Source: Siphlonurus alternatus
Lineage: Eukaryota > Arthropoda > Insecta > Ephemeroptera > Siphlonuridae
Direction of reading: 5' to 3'
NCBI GenBank assembly: GCA_949825025.1
Contig: OX463781.1
Coordinates: forward strand, 32,191,221-32,255,220
Length of the DNA: 64,000 bases
The position numbers and the translations under genes are program-made. Under the pieces are notes generated by a model. It was given only the letters and a program-made list of their open reading frames with translations, did no database searches and was not told the origin of the DNA. Positions 25,401 to 64,000 of the stretch are shown in pieces (position 1 is the first letter of the stretch; each line of letters begins with the position of its first letter).

Positions 25401-26749
25401 GCTATATATAGCATATATTGTGCAAATTATATTGTTTTCTACGTGTAAGAAAAAACTTCCTTTTTTATTATTATCATTTTTTTAGAACTAACGTCAAATA
25501 AGACAAATATATTATTATTTTTTTGTAGTTTATTATATTCAATAACTATTCAAATTCAACACACGGATTACTTTTTAAACTTTTTGCAAGGGAAAGAAAA
25601 ATACCTGAACTGCTCGTTGAATTATTAAAAAAACTCAACTTTTCTGCAGGTACAGTAAGTACATATTAATGTCTGACTGGTTGATATAAGAATATTATTA
25701 TAATACTGCTGCAGCACTGCATGAAAATATCTCATTCGTTACAGTAAACATCATGTTTGAGCAGGTATTGTATTGAGTTGCACTACTTTCTCAACTCTTG
25801 ACTTCTGCATGGAAACTGCAGCATGGAAATATTGTATGTGTTCGATATATTATGATAAAGTATTTACAGAGGGATTTGAACTATTGACCTCATACAAAAG
25901 TACTTACATTTTTTTATCGTTTATCGCAGAAAGTTTCAGTGGACGTGGAATTATTAATGGAAGTCGTAACTTCTGATATGCGAGGAAAATAAATTTAAAA
26001 TAGAGCCTAGGTATCAGATTTTGCCAGCTCGATTAACAATTGCTCGTTTTTAAACTAATAGTCAACGTGAGTAGTGCTGCTTGTGTCAGTGAGGAGGCAG
26101 TTTCACAGGGTGGTGCCAGTGTTATATTATAGTTATTATTATGTTATAGTTATAAATATTAGCTGGCAAATTAATTTGATTTAGTTACTGTCATGGTTTT
26201 GGTGTGCTTGTGAGATGAGGTGAAACTCAGCCTACCAAGAGCCCAGCGACATTCTAGTCTGCCAACGAAAAGCTCTTGGTCCGGCCAGCTTTCTATGCAA
26301 TAAAACCCCAATCTGGTCTTGTTATATTTCTATTATCTGCATGTGACCTCACTGTCGTTACTGTTATAGCAATCACCGCAACTTTGTGCTCGTTTCAAGT
26401 AATAAAAGTGCATAAAGTGTTTAATATAAAACTTTGAAACTCCATTTACCAAGTTTACAGCGCTCTCTTGTTATGTAAAGCAGCTATAACTCCTCAATTA
26501 TCGTCCCGTGTCACAACTGTTCCAGATCTACCCCGAGTGGCAACGTGCTCATAACTGCCTGCGCGGTATGTCACCCAAACGTCTGCTCACACATTACGTG
26601 CGACACATTTACTTAATCATTTCGTCACATTTCTCAAAGAAAAGTCTGCAAATTGCAATTATCTGATTCACTGGCGGGTATATACTAACGCTCCTCGTGC
26701 ACTGATCGCACGTCTCATCAGCCACCATCCGTATGGCCGTGGCAGGCAG
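22441..26749. other. Intergenic, no gene recognised
   Basis: It contains repeat family C copy 1, then CpG-richer sequence at 23400-23700 (a TATAAAT at 23449 and a 40-codon frame MARSTGLPL.. near 23620) and AT-rich sequence beyond. No splice-coherent coding sequence was found. Confidence 0.5.
22792..23022 (+). repeat. Dispersed repeat family C, copy 1
   Basis: It is almost identical to 46770-46988, from GGGACGCCTTGGCCCGGCGC to AATTCGTCACAAGAT and CAAACACACC. It contains GTAGCTCAAGTGGTGGTGTC, resembling a tRNA D-arm/A-box, but no B-box follows. This copy has a short ATATTTAAGATCC insertion/duplication. Confidence 0.8.
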
Positions 26750-26900
26750 GCGCAGCTTCAGGGGGGAGGAGGGGGGGGGAGAAGAGGCGCGGATTTAACA
26801 TGGACAATATAGGCATTCCCTCCCCCCTTCAATTTTTATATTAACATTGGGCTTAAGAGGCAAGCACCCCCCGAAATTTTGTTTTGGATCCACGCTTCCT
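26750..26900 (+). mobile_element. hAT-like MITE, family B copy 2
   Basis: It is in the same orientation as copy 1: a G-rich left part, TTTAACATGGACAATATAGG, a C-rich run, TTAACATTGGGCTTAAGAGG, then CCCCCCGAAATTTTG and GGATCCACGCTTCCTG at the right end. The right end is the complement of the family start, CAGGAAGCGTGGATCC. Confidence 0.65.
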
Positions 26901-28801
26901 GCAGCAGCGGTGTCCGCACAGCCACGCGGTCCGCACGAGGCCCGAGAAATTATTGATTTTTCCCATAAAATTCCAAGCGCCAAGTTTTATGAGCACTGCA
27001 CTTTACAGAACTTGTTATCGTAATCTAGTAGCTCATTTTCATTCTCAACAGCTATAGTGAAAAGACGGTAAAATGGCTGGCTTGGCGAGAACCTAATCTG
27101 TATAACACGTCGCATGCAAGTTTAGTGTGTTCATTGCATTTTAGCATTTTAAGACGAAGCACGTTACGGTTAATGTGCAAATCTGCTCGGAGCAACGTCT
27201 CTTTATCGCAGTCATTTGCAGTTACTGTGTGAGGGGCGATTAGCAAGAGACGCTTGTTCTCGAGACGGCGGCGCCCTTTCTGGAGGTTATTTTTTTTTAT
27301 CAAACCCTAATTAGATATAACTTCTACTTACTAATTAATGTAGGTTTTTAAATATTGTGAAGAATTTTACCCCTTCCTCCGCTCTCTTCCCCCCTATTAC
27401 CACACAAAATTTTAAAATTATATAACACTGTGAGAGAGGGCAGCCATTGAACCAAAATTCCTTTATATTATTAATTAGCAAATTACTGCATGACTAATAA
27501 TAAAATGTCGGCCATGGTATTGACGATCTTTCATTGCTCTTCGTTACTTACTGAGGCCTGCTCTATTATCCATAAAAACTGCAAGGACTATTAATACAGC
27601 CCTGCCATCCCTCAAACGTGAAATTTGTGTATACAAAGCCAAACATTGCCCTGCCCAGTACGTATATGTTATCTATATCTGTAGTCATTTCAGTCGTTTG
27701 TAGTTTAAAAGCGTGAGATAAATTTATTAAAAATAAATAAATAAATAAATAAATATTTATGATTACAAATTTATATATTTATGATTGTGTCAAAATAAGA
27801 GAAAATTGCCAATCTAAGGTCCATAAGACTGACTGCAGGCTGTAAGGTCGTTTTCCAGGTCCCACAATCTTGTTGTAAGTGCACTAACTGGCAGGTAACA
27901 AATAGTCGGTTACGTCAGGGGTGTGGCAGTGAGGTAGGTCAGACCTCTCGTAAACCTGCAGGCGCATGGCGGCTATTACTGCTGCACAGCGCGCTTTAAG
28001 TTTTACTGTACCAATCCAATTTACTGTAAGCACTAAGTGTAGCTGGAAACAGTTCATTGCAATCAAATAACTGCAACTTATTTTTTTATTATATTACGTT
28101 CCTGGGGTCTCGGGTGGCTCGCAGTGAGGTCGTAGAGTTATGTTTGTAGAATAACTTGCTAAAACATATGTAGTCAGTTTTAGCAAAAGCAGATTTTCCG
28201 AACAGAATTGATTCTATTTCCATCTTCAGAAATAAAATCCAATATATCATGGTGACCGTCACTCATCCTAACTATTTTGCTATTTTCTACATTATTATAT
28301 TGTTATACAAGTTATTAATTTAATCATACAACCTTTCCACCTTGTAAAATTATGAAGTATAAACTGTCTATATTTCAAATCCAAAATACACCTTATCATA
28401 ACACGATATTATATAGAAATATTAGAATTTTTTTCCGTAAAAAGAGCTACCAGCATCAGCTAGAATTTTTCAAGAAACGATTTCTGAACACACTGCTGGA
28501 ACTGATAAAACAAAATATATTTATTTACAAACACTACTCCGATCTAACAAGTCGTCGCCGCTGGCAAATCTTCATGCACCTCCTCGCGTCTTATCTAAGG
28601 AAGTATCCTTGTTGTTGGTTCAGCGCTGTTGTTGCTATAACAGCTAATTAAATTTGCACAAACCTCCTGCAACGTATATTGCCATAAATATGTAATGTTG
28701 ACATTCTCAATATAAGAGTAGTAAAAAACACGAGATGTGAGCAAAAATTAAACAATAGCCAAGGGGGGGTCTGCCAGTGGCTCTCATGACGTCAGAGCTA
28801 G

Positions 28802-28811
28802 GTCACGTGAC
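28802..28811. promoter_or_regulatory. CLEAR/E-box GTCACGTGAC
   Basis: Perfect 10-bp palindrome, flanked within 30 bp by TGACGTCA (28787-28794) and GACGTCAC. GTCACGTGAC is the CLEAR consensus bound by MITF/TFE bHLH-ZIP factors. Use is inferred. Confidence 0.4.
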
Positions 28812-30761
28812 CGACCTATGACGACGTCACAATTAAGAAAATTAAAATTTGTTTCTTTTATTTCTAGTTGGCCGGTTTATTCGTTCAACATGTGTCAGCA
28901 TGTCGTAAGTCATGACAGAAAACAGGACTGTCCATATACTGCAATGGTGTCTTTCTGAACCCCTAAGGATGAACACCATGCAGATCGACAGTATTAAAGT
29001 ACCTGAAATACATTAAGTATTTCTAATAATAATATTCTAAGGCAGTATGGGTGTCAGCAGCTATCTGTGTGAATTGTGGAGAGCGCTGGACTATTTTTGC
29101 ACAACAAATCTCATCAATGTGTGTGTGAAAAGAAATGGTCGCTCTTATTGGACTTGTTGCCAGGCTGTATGAGCTGCAATTACTGTCATGCTGAACGTCA
29201 GTCACATGCAGCAAGCGAAGGAATCTTGCAACGTAATCTAAACCATTTAGCTAACATATTATAAGATATTATTTATTATATTATCATGTCTAAGCTGTCG
29301 GTGTAATAAAAGTTGTATTTTTCTGACGTTCATGTTGAAAAAATGTAATAAACTTAATAGTATTACATCCATGTAATATGTAATACAATAACCTCCTACA
29401 CGAACATAAAGGGTTGACATACCGTATTGACGCGTGCTGTAAAATGTACACAACGGCTTTCCTCCGGGTCCTATATCGACTTGCAGCCTGCTGCATTCCC
29501 TTGCCGTTCCCGCGGTTGCAGGCAGAACGGTGAAAGGAAGGAATCTGGAAATATTTAAAAATATTAAACACAAAAATTTAAAATTCTGCTGCGAAACATT
29601 ATGCGTATATTTCACTGAAAAATAAATATTTAAGGACGAAATAAAGTGATGCAATTTCATTTTTTTATTTGGATAACAAAATGGGAAATGGGCAACATTT
29701 TAGTATATTTACATATATATTGTATACTACATATATATAGTATAGTATATACCGAGGACTATATACTATATATAGTATAACACTAAACTTGGATTCAACT
29801 GTAGAAAAAGGGGGCTGATTTCTTTTTATCACGTCGACCTTGCGTACACTAGAGTTCACGATTTGCTAGATACAAAATAACAAATTTTGTATTGAAAATC
29901 GCTGATGATTTATATTATGTAAAATTCAGTTGTATCACACAATTGGTCAACGCGGTTTTACACTCAAAAATAAAATTTTTAGGCTGACGCCACATTTCAA
30001 CGAGGTGGCTGCGCATGCTAGCGATCCTGAGAAATAGCAGAAATTTAATAATTTGGTTCAACGACAGTCAGATTACATTTAACAGCTGGACAGTTTAGTG
30101 AGACGTCCATGAACAATTTTTGAGATATTAACAATTCAAACTACTTCGTGGAACGCCTCGTATAAGCGAGCGGTCCGCAGGGTTGCCCCGGGCGGGAGTT
30201 GGTCCACATTGCTGAAATAATTATGTTGTGAAGAATCACTATATAATCGTAATTTTTCAACATTTATGCAAAATTCGTTTGTAACAACAATTACTTTATA
30301 TGTTCAAGCACTGCAGCATGAATTATAATATGTGATGTAATTTGTAATGTTTTGATGCTTTATACGCCGATGTCATGAAAGATATATTTTTTTTTTATTT
30401 ATAATCATTCTAATCAAGTTATTAAAATATAAATCGCAAAATCAAATGATACAATTTATTTGGAACACTTGCATGTACCAGAATGAGAAGCAATCGGTTC
30501 GTTAGCATGCTTCATATTTCCCCCGAAATAACACTATGACTGTGTGACTGAAGAAAAATTCACAACCTATAGATGCGCCAATTTTTTTAATATAGTTTAA
30601 TTAATGCGTCTTGTTTAAAGAAAAACAAAAAATCACAATTTAAATAATTAATTTTCCCTCTCTTCACATCACCTTCCTTTAGTTCCTTTGAAGTTGTTGT
30701 AAGTTCATCATCACACACCCGCCAGATTTTTAATCGCGTTAGACGTCAGCGAATCTGTGGA

Positions 30762-30769
30762 TGACGTCA
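30762..30769. promoter_or_regulatory. CRE palindrome upstream of moody-like start
   Basis: TGACGTCA, a full CREB/ATF site, lies about 330 bp before the ATG, with a related AGACGTCA 20 bp earlier. The candidate Tre1-like promoter also carries a full CRE. Function is inferred. Confidence 0.3.
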
Positions 30770-30948
30770 CAGACACGCAAAGTATGATCGAAAAAATTAT
30801 TCCTCCACAATGCAAGGGACTATTAAATTTGAAGACAACTGTACATATTATCATAATCTTGTCATCATAAATACAGAAAACGATAATGAAAGTTGGCTTC
30901 GTGTTTGCAGCTCACCTCTTTGGAGAGATTTCGCAGTGTAGTATTAGT

Positions 30949-31038
30949 ATGCGCGGCGGCAGGCTCTCACGACGCGATTGCGCTGTGACGCCAGCGGTTC
31001 TCTCGACCCTCCGCGTGCTTCATGCAGTAAGGCGGTAG
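30949..31038 (+). CDS. Upstream ORF 1 of moody-like leader (29 codons)
   Basis: ATG at 30949 to TAG at 31036-31038, beginning MRGGRLSRRD. It is in the mRNA only if the leader begins upstream of it, for example at the acceptor edge 30911. No conserved function is implied. Confidence 0.3.
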   Translation: MRGGRLSRRDCAVTPAVLSTLRVLHAVRR

Positions 31039-31062
31039 CCGTGGGCTCGAGCGGACGATCGC

Positions 31063-31095
31063 ATGGCTGCGCTCTCTCGCCACTTGTTGCCGTAG
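31063..31095 (+). CDS. Upstream ORF 2 abutting the moody-like start (10 codons)
   Basis: ATG at 31063 encodes MAALSRHLLP and stops at TAG 31093-31095, one base before the main ATG at 31097. The uORF start has C at -3 and G at +4 (moderate). The main start has A at -3 and G at +4 (strong). This layout would favour termination-reinitiation or leaky scanning. Confidence 0.4.
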   Translation: MAALSRHLLP

Positions 31096-31096
31096 C

Positions 31097-60516
<29,420 letters not shown>

Positions 60517-60522
60517 TTATTT
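60517..60522 (-). terminator. AATAAA poly(A) signal of nested gene
   Basis: AATAAA on the minus strand, 34 nt after the TAG stop at 60559-60557. It gives the nested frame a very short 3' UTR. Confidence 0.65.
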
Positions 60523-60556
60523 CAAACAAGCATTTTTACATGTAAAATTTGCACGA

Positions 60557-62341
60557 TTAGATTAGCGAGGCACTTCTGTGCGGAGAGCTCACGTACATGT
60601 ACTTGGCTAGGAACGTCGACATGTGCTGCATGGCAGACACTACTGTGTCCCAGTGCTTGTACACCACGTAGGCAGAGGCTGTCAAACTGCCGACCGCTAG
60701 GAAGCCCAAGCACACTGCTGGCCTGCAGCCTTTCTCTCTCTCCGAAGTGTCCGAGGTGTCCGAACCACTGTTCGAGTCGCTACTCGACGTCATGCAGCTG
60801 CTCTCGTTCTTCTCAGCTACTGACGGCATACTACGCTGGTCTGTCAGTGGCCACAAATCTTGCGTTTTCTCCAGCATCGTTTCTTCCTCCACAACACGTG
60901 ACATGGGACGTTTGAGGCTATTCGGGTTACTCGTGTCCAGCAGGCAAGTCGTTTTTATGGCTCCGTTCTCGTGTAGGTAGAGCTCAGACGACTGACAGGT
61001 TCCTGTGACACCATCCTCACACTCAGAAGTGTCACTGGGCGCAAATTGCGGTGCGCGCTCTTCTGCGAGTGACTCGCTCTCGTCAACTTCACTCTCGATG
61101 TCCATCAAACTGCCACTGCTCGTGTTTGGCTGCCAGGTCGAATTAGCGTCCTCACAAATGTCCATGGACACCAGGTTGTCTCGGCCAGATGAGGTTTCGT
61201 GGCTTCCTTCCACCTCTGTTTCTGCAATCACTCTGTCCACTGAGGAATCATCGTCTCCACATGACAATGCGGAGACCTCTGGTTCACACTTCAAATTTCT
61301 CACTACATCACGCTGCTCGTCGGTCTTCTGCGCGGCTTCTTGGTCACCAAAGGCTGTGACGTGCATATTTATAGTGTCCAAAATTGCAGTATCTGAGGTT
61401 GTAATGTGTAGGATCTCCGTGTGCATGGGGCTAATTTCGTGGTCAGGTGAGCACTCCTTTACGTCGTTCTTAAAACTTGTGAGCTTCGAGACTACGTCAC
61501 ACGCCACCTTGTCACATGGCTCTGTTTCTAATGGCACCACATCACAAATGAGCCCCATGTCCTTCTCCTGGTTCTGAACATTTTGAGCGTCATCTTCAGA
61601 CATATAGCCATCCATATAGCTTATGATGTCGTTAATGTTATATTCATCTTGCCTTTCAGCGTGAAGCAGTACTGGCAAGATTATTTCATGTGACATGTTT
61701 GCATTCTTGATTTTTTGATTTGCAGGTTTTATGGGAAATGTTAATATTTTGGTTAAATTTTCCTTTAATTTTTTGTGTCTTGCCCCTGCATTCATAGATC
61801 TCCTGTTCTGGGGAGGTTTCTTGACACCTGACTCTGTTCTCGTACTTGCACCACCAGAAGAACAGGTTCTGGGTGTATGGGGAGGAGGTACCTTGTCGCT
61901 TGACTCTGTGCCCCCTTCTCTCGTCTGTCGCTGCTGCAGACCGCTTGTGCTCGCTCCGAACAACACCGTACCACTGAACGGACGGTCGCTGCGAGCTGAG
62001 CTGCCAGACTGGCTCGACTGAGGCTTATTGTTGTGATTTGTCACGGAAGAAGGTTCACGGCCAATTCGACCCCTGTGCGGGGTGTTTAAGATCTGTTTCA
62101 CCAGCACATTAATGTCTTGCTCCGCGGTAGCTATTTGCACCTTCAAAAAAGCGATCTTGCTCTCACACTCCGCCTGGAATGCGTCTTGGTAGTTTTTCAG
62201 CCGTGCCAGGTCGTCATGCAGCGCCGAGCGTTTCTGGGTGAGCTTATCCAGGGCGCCCCTCTGGCTGCTGGCTGCAGGCACCACGGGCAGCGGGATCCGT
62301 GAACCACCAACGCTGCTTGCAGACTTCACACTGCCAGGCAT
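60557..62341 (-). CDS. Orphan 594-aa tail-anchored coiled-coil protein
   Basis: A single open frame without introns, starting MPGSVKSASS. An in-frame TGA six bases before the ATG and G at -3 support this start. Residues about 30-85 (DKLTQKRSALHDDLARL onward) form a likely coiled coil. A basic stretch follows near 175-205 (RHKKLKENLTKIL). The middle is acidic and Ser/Thr-rich with no recognised fold, and a Ser/Asp run lies near 515-535. One hydrophobic segment (about 543-561, VCLGFLAVGSLTASAYVVY) sits 33 residues from the end, with no signal peptide, so a tail-anchored membrane protein is likely (ER, nuclear envelope or mitochondrial outer membrane). I do not recognise the family. The gene lies antisense within the presumed moody-like intron. 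A poly(A) signal is 34 nt past the stop. Confidence 0.88.
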   Translation of the reverse strand: MPGSVKSASSVGGSRIPLPVVPAASSQRGALDKLTQKRSALHDDLARLKNYQDAFQAECESKIAFLKVQIATAEQDINVLVKQILNTPHRGRIGREPSSVTNHNNKPQSSQSGSSARSDRPFSGTVLFGASTSGLQQRQTREGGTESSDKVPPPHTPRTCSSGGASTRTESGVKKPPQNRRSMNAGARHKKLKENLTKILTFPIKPANQKIKNANMSHEIILPVLLHAERQDEYNINDIISYMDGYMSEDDAQNVQNQEKDMGLICDVVPLETEPCDKVACDVVSKLTSFKNDVKECSPDHEISPMHTEILHITTSDTAILDTINMHVTAFGDQEAAQKTDEQRDVVRNLKCEPEVSALSCGDDDSSVDRVIAETEVEGSHETSSGRDNLVSMDICEDANSTWQPNTSSGSLMDIESEVDESESLAEERAPQFAPSDTSECEDGVTGTCQSSELYLHENGAIKTTCLLDTSNPNSLKRPMSRVVEEETMLEKTQDLWPLTDQRSMPSVAEKNESSCMTSSSDSNSGSDTSDTSEREKGCRPAVCLGFLAVGSLTASAYVVYKHWDTVVSAMQHMSTFLAKYMYVSSPHRSASLI

Positions 62342-62355
62342 TGCTCATCTGACAT
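62326..62355 (-). CDS. Short uORF overlapping the nested gene start
   Basis: ATG at 62355-62353 encodes MSDEQCLAV and stops with TGA 11 bases inside the main frame, in another register. A possible acceptor (TTATTTCAG, ending at 62357) would make this ATG almost the first nucleotides of the exon. Confidence 0.35.
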   Translation of the reverse strand: MSDEQCLAV

Positions 62356-62356
62356 T

Positions 62357-62864
62357 CTGAAATAATTGTGACATTAATTGTATCACACTTGAGTTTAGTG
62401 AAAACAATTAATTTAACACTTTATATTAAGTTTATATTAATTTTCAACTCACAGTGAAAAACATGAAAATTCTTATTTTTAGTATGAAAAATAGAAACTT
62501 AAAACAAAAATGTACTTAGCAGCTCAAAATTCAATGCGTCATTCAAATTTTAAACACAGATTTGAAAATTTATTGTTGCAGAACAATGAACATGACGATG
62601 GTTAATTTGTATCAACAAAGTGCCCAACAGTGCGAAAGTGAGTGCGAAACCTACTGGATTTGCATGACAATGCAATTGTTGACAAGCAGACAGTTAACAA
62701 TTGCTTTTCCATTATATAACACTGTTCATGCTGTGTACCCACATGTATGCTAAAGAGAAAAATCTGAACACGTTATTCTTTTGATACACCCAAAACAATA
62801 ATAAATAAATTTCTAATAAATTTTTAACATGAAATAATATATGTAATTTGCCGTATAACTTTAA

Positions 62865-62921
<57 letters not shown>

Positions 62922-62940
62922 AAATAATAGTAATAACAAT

Positions 62941-62972
<32 letters not shown>

Positions 62973-63793
62973 CTTGTTGTGTATGGGTGCTGATATTTTG
63001 ATCAGAGGTTTATTGGAGTTTGCTGTGCAGATCCGTTTTTGTTGTTTTTGCACCAGATTTATGGAGAGTCATCATTGATAAACGGCTTCGCGGGAAAATT
63101 AATTGTACTCGGTTAGTTTTTGTTATTTTAAGCGCCCGCGAGTGCTGATAGTATGGAACGAACGACTGCCGCCATTTTTCTCCAAACAGATTTAGCGGTC
63201 TGGCCCCGCCGGCTGCAGTAATCTGCGAGATTCGTAGTCTGAGATTCGCGTCGCCGCCGTTCGAGAAAACAATATTTTACAACCATCTCCAACTTCACTT
63301 CTTAACTCCATAAAACAAAATATTCACATAAAAAGCAGCAAGGCGTACATTTTTTTGTGTCTGCAAATTTGTGTTAAAAAAAAAACTTGAAAGGAAATGA
63401 TACATAACGTAATAAGTTACTGCTATTGTACAATTTAAACAGTTCATCTACGGTCAGTTTGAATAAGTGCACGAGCGAGTCAACCACATATTATTGAAAA
63501 AATATGTACTCACTGTACTGCTTAATGTAGAGGTCCCAAGCCCACATCAGCACCATGCAAATAATGATGATGCTGATTCCGTTTTCCCTCCGACTTCTAG
63601 TACCCAATTTCTACATTCGGTAATATACAAATTCAAATTTTGCGACGAACTCGTCTTTATCTTTTCCCCCCGTCGCGTATCTTTGGCAGATTGGCAGATT
63701 TGCTGTGGCAATATATAGACGCCGTCTTGTCAACGTAAAATATTTTTAAATTATACGTAATATTGTTAAGTTTGTAACTTGTGGCATTTCTTC

Positions 63794-63859
<66 letters not shown>

Positions 63860-63967
63860 CCTTTGCAATCCTTTTTTTATAATGTTCTATGTGACGTGAT
63901 ACATGTTGTCTGTACTGTACAACGAGATGTTTCAATTATATATATATATATAAAGTATATATATACA

Positions 63968-64000
<33 letters not shown>
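62357..64000 (-). other. Region upstream of the nested gene
   Basis: A possible 5' UTR intron begins at 62357. It holds a TA array (62864-62920), poly(A) (62946-62971), and a GC-rich patch (63086-63260) with an E2F-like TTTTCCCGCG (63098-63089) and AAAATGGCGGC (about 63178-63168) on the minus strand, plus a CA|GTGAGT donor-like site at 63513-63508. This patch is the best candidate promoter. (CT)n at 63800-63854 and (TA)n to the window end follow. Confidence 0.35.
63800..63854. repeat. (CT)n microsatellite
   Basis: A pure CT array. An interrupted (TA)n array occupies 63936-64000. Confidence 0.95.

Larger units (their letters stand above)
26901..30910. other. Intergenic, upstream of moody-like gene
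   Basis: Mostly AT-rich. Notable sites are TGACGTCA (28787), GTCACGTGAC (28802), GACGTCAC (about 28823) and TGACGTCA (30762). A CAG acceptor at 30908-30910 may begin the exon carrying the moody-like start. Confidence 0.5.

Noticed and set aside
60747..61577. Plus-strand frames opposite the nested gene
   Set aside because: Antisense shadows of the 594-codon frame, with no independent motif.

Overview
This window looks like part of a large, AT-rich arthropod nuclear genome. Long introns, many short tandem repeats, non-LTR retrotransposon debris and several MITE families would suit a crustacean such as a malacostracan, but nothing in the sequence fixes the species. There is no bacterial, phage or CRISPR content.

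Two related class A GPCR genes stand head to head. On the minus strand, six coding exons between 8210 and 333 spell a receptor from its start codon to just past TM6. It closely resembles insect Tre1 (trapped in endoderm 1); the TM7 exon lies beyond the left edge. A CpG-rich, ATG-free block at 11085-11256 is a candidate first (5' UTR) exon. On the plus strand, exon 31097-31252 (TM1) and exon 58405-58643 (TM2-TM3 and the NRY motif) belong to a second receptor that looks more like moody. A 27,152-nt intron separates them, and the TM4-TM7 exons lie beyond the right edge. Tre1 and moody are also near neighbours in Drosophila, so the pair is probably an old linked duplicate.

A third gene lies at 60557-62341 on the minus strand, inside the presumed next intron of the moody-like gene. 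It is a single uninterrupted 594-codon frame with an N-terminal coiled coil, a long Ser/acidic middle and one C-terminal membrane segment. I cannot assign it to a family.

The rest, 11.3-31 kb and most of the giant intron, is non-coding as far as I can see. It holds 3' fragments of several non-LTR retrotransposons; three short inverted-repeat element families, with an exact 8-bp target duplication for one copy and a 7/8 match for a copy of another; two further dispersed repeats; two large fold-back structures inside Tre1-like introns; long dinucleotide arrays; and scattered CpG-rich patches. Four perfect GTCACGTGAC palindromes (CLEAR/E-box) lie between 28.8 and 40.4 kb. I found no clear sign of a wholly new molecular system. 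The best leads are the orphan nested gene, the CLEAR-motif cluster, the upstream ORF abutting the moody-like start, and the intronic hairpins.
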